Part shown: one piece after another, positions 55,552-64,000 of the stretch
Numbering within the stretch: the stretch's first letter is position 1
Layout of the letters: every line of letters begins with the position of its first letter
DNA from: Gnetum montanum
Taxonomy: Eukaryota > Streptophyta > Gnetopsida > Gnetales > Gnetaceae
NCBI GenBank assembly: GCA_015680685.1
Contig: MNCI01007634.1
Coordinates: 120,239 to 184,238, forward strand
Reading direction: 5' to 3'
DNA length: 64,000 bases
Program-made: the position numbers and the translations under genes
The notes under the pieces: model-generated
Told to the model about the DNA's origin: nothing
The model's database searches: none
What the model saw: only the letters and a program-made list of their open reading frames with translations

Positions 55552-56600
55552 ATGATAGTAGATAAAAAGGGGACTGAGAATGTGGTTGTCAATCATCTCT
55601 CTCAATTAATATGGGATAACAAAGAGGAGGAGATCCTAGTTTCTAATCAATTTCCTAATGAACTCCTCTTTGCTAGAGCAATTAATGATCAAGTACCTGT
55701 AGAACCAAATCATATGATGGAATCCTCACTTATCTTCTTACTCAAGAGGTGCCACAAGATCTGGACCATAAGAAGAAATAATAGTTTCTTCGTTAGGCCA
55801 AGCACTTCATGGAAATCAATGGATACTTTTACAAAGTATGCATCTATGGCCTAGTTCATCAATGTGTCCCTGATACTAATCAACTATACATTTTCCAGGA
55901 TGATCACAAGGGCCCTTTCAAAGGCCACTATGCTAAGAGATGCATAGCCATTAAAATCTTGATGGTAGAGTACTATTGGCCAAAAATATTTAGGGATGCC
56001 CACCTATTTATCTGATCTTGTAAATGCTATCAATGAAATGGTGGGATAACCACATGAATGAATAGACATCAATAGTGGATCCAACCACTGGAACCCTTCA
56101 ACATAGGGGGCATAGACTTCATGGATCCTATCACACCCATGTCTAATGAAAAGGAATACCTTATCATTGTTATTGACTACTATACTAAATGGGTGGAAGT
56201 AGCAATCATCATTAACTATACATCATTCACTCCTACTTGGTTTTTTCATCAACACATTATAAACAAGTTTGGGGTGCCATGTGTACTAATTTTTGACAAT
56301 GGAACCCATTTCACAGGTAACACTTTTTATAAGTTCATGCAACACTTAGGGGTTAAACATAAATTAATAATATTCTACTAGCTCCAAGCCAATGGTTAAA
56401 CAGAGGTTACTAATAGGGAGATTACAAATATCTTAATGAAAACTATTAGTAAATATAAGAGAGACTAGAGCACAAAACTCAACAATGCCCTTTGGGCTTA
56501 CCACTCAACATGGACACTCCATGTAGGCTACTCTCCCTATGGGCTTGTGTACAAGAGATTACCAACACTTCGTATTCAATCCATACACTTTCAATAGCCT
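55552..56600 (+). pseudogene. Integrase of element F
   Basis: A zinc-binding region (GPFKGHYAKR, then C.CYQ) is followed by the core, with GGIDFMDPITPMS (first Asp), LIIVIDYYTKWVEVA, LIFDNGTHFTGNTF (second Asp, about 56295) and TEVTNREITNIL (Glu, about 56400). WAYHSTWTLHVGYSPYGLVY and a C-terminal remnant (56642-56875) follow. All three catalytic residues are readable although the frame has stops. No chromodomain seen, as expected for Athila. Confidence 0.8.
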
Positions 56601-56899
56601 ATGACCTAGATTTTGATCTAACTCTTGCATAAAAAGAATGATTGATCAACCTTAACATGCTAAATGAAAATCAATTAGTGGCCCTATCCTTGAATGAAGT
56701 GCACAAGGCATTGAGCAAGCAACAACATGATCCAAGAATAAGAAAAGTAAATTTTAACCTAGAGCTAAGGTCCTCTACTGGAATCCCACACATGTTACAC
56801 AATGAACAAAATTTCAAACATTATGGGAGGGGCCCTATACAATTGATGAAAATTTTCCTTCTAGGACCATGTTAATTTACAAACCTAAGAGTCCAAAAA

Positions 56900-59399
56900 A
56901 AATAGTTGGTTAAAATTCAATGAATAAAACCTTTCCATGAGCCCAAGCAAGCTAGGGCAATGAATACCTCATCGGATGGACAACCTTGCTCAATCTTTTA
57001 GATCTCCTTCTTCCAACTCAGTCATTGGAGAGATGGCCATCCATGCTAATCATTTACATGGATCCTCTATTTTTCTATTTTTTGTTTTACACAATTTTAT
57101 TTTACACTTTTTTTATTTTGCACCTTTTTATTTTATACTTTTTTCCTATTTTACACCATTTTTTATTTTACACCATCATTGGTCCATTTGATTTTTCTTG
57201 AATATTTTACACTTTCTTGTATAATTTCCTTTTTTTTGGATGTGGTTATCTAAAATTTATACCAATAAAGTACTTTGTGGTAATAAGACACAATGGTGTT
57301 ATAGCTATTGTTAATGGTTATTTTTACCTATTATTTTTTATTGCTAATTTTTGGTTTCTATTTTTGAATTTTGGTATCTATAACTAAGACATGGTTTCTT
57401 TTTCATGGAACAGGTAATCAGTCCACAACATCCACCCATCCACAAAGTCTATGATTTTTCTTATTTTGAAAGCATGAGGTCCCTTTCTATTAAGTAAAAC
57501 TTTAACAAACTTGTGATCTTGGTAGTTCCGAGACTTGGAAAGGATTCAAGGATTTGAATAGGATGTGACTTCAAGGAGACTTAATACTTTCTGTACTCTT
57601 CTACTTGGGTGCATGAGTGCTTTCATGAATTTCTTACCATTCCATGTTGACCAATAAGATGAAGTTAAATAAGTCTTTACATGGTGTGGTTCCCATCCAA
57701 AGAAAAAAGAAATAAAGAGAAGAAATAGAAAGAATATATATATATATGAAAGAAATGAAAAATGATGAGAATTCAAAGCACACATAGACAGACTAATGGG
57801 CTACAAGCACTAGTTATGGGACTAGAAAGACATGTTACCCATGCCTAAAGGTCCCCTATAACTAAGGCTCTTCCTCACTTCCTACTTCTCTTTTATTCTC
57901 TATAAGGAATGATGTTTGATATGTGGGAGCACTCTTGTGTCTCAAGGTGATGGATCAATCTTTGAGTGGTGATGAAAAGTCACTAAACATGGTTGGTTAT
58001 GGTCTAGACTAAGGATGGATTTTATTAGGTCATTTCACCACAAAATCCATGAAGAACTTTATGTGACCTTAATTAGGAACTTCATTCCACTTTTTCTATC
58101 ATCCATCTATACTTTCCATGACTCACCTCACTATTGATGTCCATGTTCTTATTTTATGTCTTGGTTTAACATGCCTGAATTCTTAGGTATATTCTGCTAG
58201 GTTTTGGTCCTGAACTTTCATGATCATTAATCACCTATGGGGCTCATGGACTCCTTAGGTTGAGGTTATGTAAGGGAAAAAATGGCATGTGCTTGCTATG
58301 GGGAGGACCCACTTGCATATCTCTTGGTTGATTTAGTTAAGCACCTCATCCTTAGACATTTCCACAATCCAAACCTTTGTGCATTTCATCTGATGCATCA
58401 AACAGTGCACTCCTTAATGAAATTTCTTCAATGAACACATTCTCCTTTTAATTTTTCAATTTTTGAGCTTTCAATGATTTCATCAAGTCCTTGGCCTTTC
58501 TAGGACACCATCAACCCCATTTTCATTAGAAAACTCTGTGTATTTTATGAGAAACTCAAGTAAAAAAATTTTGCTTACACCCTTCACAAACAGGTACCCA
58601 TTGATGAACGCCCTACATATGTGAGACCTTGTATATGGGACATAATTGATGCAACACAAAAATAATCTATATATACGCACTCACTCTTTGAATTTTTCAC
58701 ATTTCCTTTCAAACACCAGAGGAAATTTTATAGTGTTTATAGCCCAAAACCTTCTAGGAGCCCTATCTTCCTAACCCTTTGTCCAAATCACTCTATTCTT
58801 TAACCCTATAGCTATCAAAGGTAAGCTCTTAGTCATGGGGATCACAAACCTAAAGTTTTTGACCAAAAATTTTTCCAAATGTTCTAACTCCCACAAAGGT
58901 TTAACAAAGAAACTAACATGAAAACATTAAGTTACAAAAGGTAAACTCTTCCAACTAGCTTCAATAATGCTTTGAACTTAAAAATTATTAAAATAATAAT
59001 AAAATGACCAATTTACTATGGTCCAACCTTAGCATAAGTCCAACTAACTAACAAGATGAGGTATCAAAACATTATACGTTACACATTATATATACTAATC
59101 CTTGGATGTGTTGTAACCATAGATAGCATTAAAAGGAAAGCACACACAGGAAGGAGGAACATCATAGCCATGAGACAAATGAACACAAATGGAAAGGGAC
59201 CAAGAATAGGCCCAAGAAGAACAAGCAGACCCATGCTATGGAACCTCTTAGGAAAGAGCCCGAAGTGGAATTTGTTTGTCAAATTCCTAAACAAGTAGCA
59301 ATGACAAAGCAATCCCACTAGGATGAGGCACTAGCCCCACAAAAAAACCTTAATATGACCTTGAAAAAAGGCTGCCTTATGTAGATCAAATAAAAGGAG
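56900..59399. other. Spacer of element F, no gene seen
   Basis: Includes a T-rich stretch with repeated TTTTACAC words at 57080-57215 and a short AT microsatellite at 57734-57747. The open frames here are low-complexity or shadow frames. Athila elements usually have a long region between pol and the 3' LTR. Confidence 0.5.
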
Positions 59400-61950
59400 G
59401 TTTATAAAATGGTACTCCAAGGGTTGAATTTTGGCTCTTTCTTGGAGCAAACACCTCAAGAAGTACAAGATTGATTGAAGACCTCTTCCATGTCACCCAT
59501 CATCAATTCCAATGGGTAGTGGTACATTGGAGAGACATTATTCTATAATAATAGGGAAGCTGATTCAATGGCCAAGATCAAGGACATTTCAATGTCCTAC
59601 TCTATATTGGCCATTTCAAAAGCACTTGGGTTGCTAGAAACTGGGGCAAATCTCACTAAGATTCAAATATAGGAAAATCCCAACATCACAAAAGAATGAT
59701 TGTAGTAGTGTTATGGTGTCAACCGTAAGAAGTATGATGCATTCACACCAACAGAGAGAATCTACTACAAGATTGCAACCTTTTACCTTAATCCAGCAAT
59801 GAGGCCAAGTAAGATCACTGCCTTCTCCCCCCGTGAGTGTGCCACTCTAAGTAGTAGATTCCCTATTAACCTTCCATAGCTAATCTATCTTGAGAGAGAA
59901 AAGTGCTTCAAGGAGAATGAACGTGGAAGGAAGGAACTTCCCTTTCAATGCCTCATCAAAAAAATATGTCAAAGGGGATGGATAACCTACTATACAAATG
60001 ATGATTTCTAACATGCTCCATCCACTAACTAGATGGAGATGATGAAGAACAAAGTCCCTACAAAAGTCATCCAAGAAGAGGAGTAGCAACCACCACCCCC
60101 ACCACTCACTACAACTTCTTAACAATTGCATGAATACAGAGAATGGATCTTGAGTGAGCAAGAGCAACAAGCAAGAACAAGTGATGGTGATCCATCTATG
60201 TACTAGCTAGTGATGAGTCACTTGAATGAAGTGGCTTGAATAGTTAGCTAGATAGAGGAGGTGGATCAATATTTTCAACCCAAAGAATGCAATTACCTAC
60301 AAGATCGAATCCTAGCATCTGAGAGGTAATAGTATTCCTCTTGCAATATCAACAATTACTATAAATCCCTAGAAATGCTGCTACTTTTTTAGTGTGCCTA
60401 GAGGAGGATGAGGGGACAACAATTTTGGTGATGCAACACCAAGAGTAGGAGACAACAGTGGAGGTGGTTGTTGATAGAATTGCTAAAACTGTTAACATAC
60501 TTGCAATGTCTATACCACACATCTCTACACTTAAAGATGTGTAGATGTCCACAAGGATAGTAAGAAACAAGTTGAGTGAAGCATAACATGAACAATTACT
60601 AGATCAACTAGTGAAAACTAGGCAACCAATTTTAGATGTCTTTGATCTTCCAAAAAACATATTTACAACCTAGTCAGGGCTGTTGGAAGTAAGGGGCAAG
60701 AACATTATTTTGGAGGAGCAACTCAAAATAGTAAAAGAGCTAAATGAATGCTTGGCTATAGAGGTTGTTGAACTAAGAACCTAGATTGTTGACCTTGCAT
60801 TCCTCAACCTAATACTAATAAAGGATGAAGCTCTTGAATAGCTTCACACAAGATTGAAAGGGGTTGAGGATGTGATGGAGATAATGTTATTCTATCAATC
60901 CTTGGTAGAGGCCACTTAGTAAAAAATTTAGAAGTCCTTGGATTAGACTCACAAGGAGAATGTACAATTGATCACAAAGTATCATTGTCTATGAAATTTT
61001 TATGCATAAAATAGCATATGGTAGATTTCATCTATAAATAGTAGGAGAAGCTAGCCAAAGTGAACATTAAGCTAAGGTGATCAGTAGTAAGAAATAGAAA
61101 CTTCTCCATGGAGGAGATCTATGCTCTTCACCAAAATATTGCAATCAAAGTAGCCTCTTAAAAATTAGAGGCTCTCAAATTTGAGTCAAAAATCACTACA
61201 AAGATCACGTTGGTCTAAAGAGAAAAGTTAATGAATAACACATCTAGTTGATAAAGGAAAAAGTAAATAAGACCTTCTAGCAACTCTAGCAAGGAAGAGA
61301 GATATGACAATCTATCATTGATGGGGTAGATGCTTACAATAAAGCAGAGATCTACATGAAGAAGTTACAGACTGAGAAAATGATAGAGTACATGGAGCTC
61401 ACTAATCTTTGATATGCAAATCGAGCTATGCTAACTACTAGATAGCTATAGTCTGTATTAAAGAAACAAGTGGCTAGCTCATACTTATTGTATGAGATAA
61501 ATTTTGAGCACCACAAGGACACCAAGTAGATGATTGTAGTGTCAAATGAAGAACTCAAGGCTCTCAAGCCAAAGTTCACTGATCAAAGATCAACTACCAA
61601 GAACCTAACTAAGAGGATGAATGACTACCATTAGCTATAGAATGCACTTAGATCATTTGATATCAAACACAAGCAATTCACTACCTAGTTTGTAAATGTT
61701 AAGGAGTTGTCCTTAGTAATGTCCTATCAATGGAATATCCCCATTTCAGCCCACATCGGTGATGCTACATGGACTGTGAATGATCCCCAAAGTAAGGAAG
61801 AAAAGATAAAGTTATTGTTGCATGCCTTTAACCTTCTATCGAAAGTGGTAGCTACAGCAAGATATTAGTAGCCACCTCAACCACTATGTGCACCCAAAGT
61901 GAGAGAAGGTCCTTTGAAATCTCAAGAACCTCCACCACTTAGGACCATTT
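59400..61950 (+). pseudogene. Additional sense ORF of element F with coiled-coil features
   Basis: No single open frame survives, but long stretches read well once TAG is ignored. About 59540-60050 has DISMSYSILAISKALGLLET, DAFTPTERIYYKIATFYLNP and FQCLIKKICQRGWI. About 60630-61000 has a Leu/Glu/Lys-rich stretch (IILEEQLKIVKELNECLAIE, LHTRLKGVEDVME) that looks like a coiled coil. About 61330-61950 has AYNKAEIYMKKLQTEKMIEY and WNIPISAHIGDATWTVND, ending in a Pro-rich tail. It would be some 850 codons. Frame changes lie near 59520 and 60600. Athila elements carry an extra, sometimes env-like, ORF in this place; I see no membrane segment. Function unknown. Confidence 0.5.
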
Positions 61951-62443
61951 GATCTTTTCAACCATCTTCACACTATCAAAGGATGTGTTATCTAATTTTT
62001 TTTAATCATGTTCTAGTGTTTAATTTTTTTTCATGAACACCAAAATTTTGTAATTAATGTTAATCCGTACACCCAACCACTTAGTTTTATTTTGTTATGT
62101 TGTACTTGTTCAGGATGTGATGATGAGATAAGGTTATGGTGAAGTGATAGAGGCTAAAGACAATATTTGATTACAAGAGAGTGGTCATAGGGTTAATAAT
62201 GAGTTCCAAATGTTAACATCATGATTATGGTTATGGCAATAACATTTTGGGCTAATCAATAGCCTTTGTGCTTTGTGCTTAGAAGTGTCGATCACTCTTT
62301 AATGTTTTTGAGGAACTGACACTTTGCTTGAATAATTCTTTGGCCATTAGGCTTCTTCCTTTTTTTTTTTGATCCATTGTTTTGTCTTTTGGTCTTCATC
62401 AATATTTTTACTTCTTGAAAATTTTCTTTCTCATTTATTCATA

Positions 62444-62455
62444 GGGGGTGGGGGA
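62444..62455 (+). other. Candidate polypurine tract of element F
   Basis: GGGGGTGGGGGA followed by TGAAACC, which fits a 3' LTR start at 62456. No matching 5' LTR was found, so this is only positional. Confidence 0.4.
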
Positions 62456-64000
62456 TGAAACCTTCATTAGGTTTTATTACTACAGTTGAGTTTGACTTGG
62501 ATATCCTCATTAAATAAGATGTGCTATATTCAACAAAGTTGGTGGTGGCGCATGGGAAAGGAAACATCACATGGCCATAATGCATGATTGTCAAACGTAG
62601 GTCATCATCGTTGTTCAAGATAAGAAAGGTTACATTTAGGCTCTAAGGTTAGACCTAAGCAACAATAATGAAAATGATGTGAGACAAACACTCTTGGTAT
62701 GACACGACAAGCTAACCAAATCTTACAAATTAAGATCACATGGTAACTTACTATTGTGATGAGTTATACCTTCATGATGACATCCCAAGCTTCATCTTGC
62801 AAGCACAACTCAAAAAGGACAAGAAAACAAGACAAAGATAACATGTTGTTACAAGATGATGCATAGGGCCACCTGAGACAACTACCAAATCATGTCACCA
62901 TTATTACAACATAGAGGGATCCATGCAATGTGCATCAAATTTACAAATTTTTTCAATTCATTCATTGTGCCAAACAAAGATAAATAGCGAGAAAGAGAGA
63001 ATGTAGGCTTGCTTGTTGTAGATCATCAGAGTCATCAATATCAATCATTCCTTGCAACCTGTCAAAAATGATAAATGACACTACAAGTAGACATGTGAGT
63101 GTTAGATGTAATCAAGGCTATATAATGCGTGAATGTTGCATAGTAAGAATTTGATTTTTTCTTGAGCAAGCTTAAGTTTTGTTGAGGATGTAATAGCTAC
63201 AATAGGTTTTAATGGTTATTAATGGAGATGAAGTAGAATAGGGCTTACACTTTCAACATCAATGGTAGCTACTTGGAGGTGTTCACATCCAATGTAGTAC
63301 TAGTTTCTACTATTGGAAATGTAACTAGGTTGCAAATGGGTTTGATGGATAATGGAAATGGTTGTGAAAATGGGAAATGACGTTGCTACTTTAAAATGCT
63401 GAAGTACCCAAAAATGCCAAGTGTTCTCAATGATTGTATATGATGCCAAAAATTCCCAAATTCTAGAACCTAGAAATGGTGTCAACATTGGGCTTTTATA
63501 GGTTTAGGATTGCCATTTTAGGGCTTTCCATTGATTACCATTGATTGCTAGCAAATTGGCATTGATTGTGGATTTTAACAACTACTATTGCCAATGTAGT
63601 TAGTCAACTATTGCCAGCATAGTCAACCAACTACTACCAATGTAGTCAACCAACTACTGCCAATGTAGTCAGCCAACTACTACTAGTGTACTTAGTCAGC
63701 TACTACTTAGCATAGTCATCCAACTACTACTAATTTAGTTAACCAACTACTACCAATGTAGTTGGTATTTGTGTAAGTATAGAATGGATTACTTTCACAA
63801 AAACACATTCATTTACTATAAATAGTAAACAAGCTTTTGTTACTTCATTAAAGGCTTTAGAAATGGGAAATGAAAAAGTGCTAGGAGACAAAAAGTCAGA
63901 TGAAAATTATAGAAATGGTGGAATCCATTGGAAAGTGTCATGCATGATGAAGATTTTCCTCTAGCCATTTTTGACTTGGGATGCATGTGTTGGCTATTAT
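62456..64000. other. Decayed LTR-element sequence at the right edge
   Basis: No gene. 62740-62830 resembles 700-830 of element B, and 63410-63500 resembles part of the B LTR near 4340-4480, including a minus-strand CCTATAAAAG TATA-like site at about 63494. A minus-oriented relative of element B, or the start of the F 3' LTR, are both possible. A plus-strand CTATAAATAG lies at 63816-63825. Confidence 0.35.
63577..63765 (+). repeat. 23-bp tandem repeat, about eight copies
   Basis: Units like CCAACTACTACCAATGTAGT plus TCA, drifting between copies. Total about 189 bp. Each unit contains a short inverted pair (CTAC...GTAG). Confidence 0.85.

Larger units (their letters stand above)
50900..62455 (+). 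mobile_element. Element F: Athila-like Ty3/gypsy element with an additional ORF
   Basis: In order on the plus strand: a TATA box (50916-50924), gag (51777-52560), protease (53330-53800), RT (54380-55100), RNase H, integrase (to about 56600), a long spacer, a further coding region (59400-61950) and a purine tract (62444-62455). RT motifs (FLDGYSGYNQIQIA, CNAPTTFQ, FMDDFSTY) fit the Athila lineage. LTRs were not matched by eye, so the ends are tentative. Confidence 0.65.

Noticed and set aside
56976-57201. Two 71-codon Phe/Leu/Tyr-rich frames suggesting a membrane protein or env
   Set aside because: Produced by TTTTAC-type low-complexity DNA; no other support.

Overview
This window looks like intergenic nuclear DNA of a land plant with a large, repeat-bloated genome; a gymnosperm-type genome is plausible, but the species cannot be named from the sequence. 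I found no host gene, rRNA, tRNA or CRISPR. Nearly everything is layered, decayed LTR retrotransposon of the Ty3/gypsy superfamily. Reading frames are broken mainly by TAG where related copies have Trp or Gln codons, and paired LTRs differ mostly by transitions. This is the pattern expected from old, methylated, C-to-T decayed DNA. All similarities quoted were read by eye; no alignment program was run.

Layout. 1-5591 is element B (minus strand), a deletion derivative with an LTR, leader, gag start, protease and repeat arrays but no gag core or pol. 5592-33823 is element A (minus), a Tat/Ogre-like element. It is split inside gag by element C (plus, 11707-30288), which has paired LTRs of about 1.7 kb, the target duplication AGCAT, a primer site, gag, protease, RT, two RNase H domains, integrase and a polypurine tract. 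33824-48640 is element D (minus, Del/Tekay-like). One of its LTRs is split by element E (plus, 39021-48477) of the same lineage. Both D and E lack gag. An assembly gap (44 N) lies at 48641-48684. 49465-49935 is a LINE 3' end. About 50900-62455 is element F (plus, Athila-like), with an extra coiled-coil ORF after integrase. 62456-64000 is a further decayed fragment containing a 23-bp tandem repeat.

The most interesting content is an antisense gene between the protease and RT of element C. It lies on the minus strand, with seven predicted exons at 18390-22613, its own TATA box, and splice phases that join into about 1,006 codons. Element A carries a homologous antisense gene on the plus strand (7304-9539) with matching exon order. 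In C the gene lies upstream of a sense-strand splice-acceptor-like site just before RT, so it may sit inside an Ogre-type sense intron. I do not recognise the protein. Short repeat arrays flank this block and lie after pol; recombination between them would explain the loss of pol in element B.
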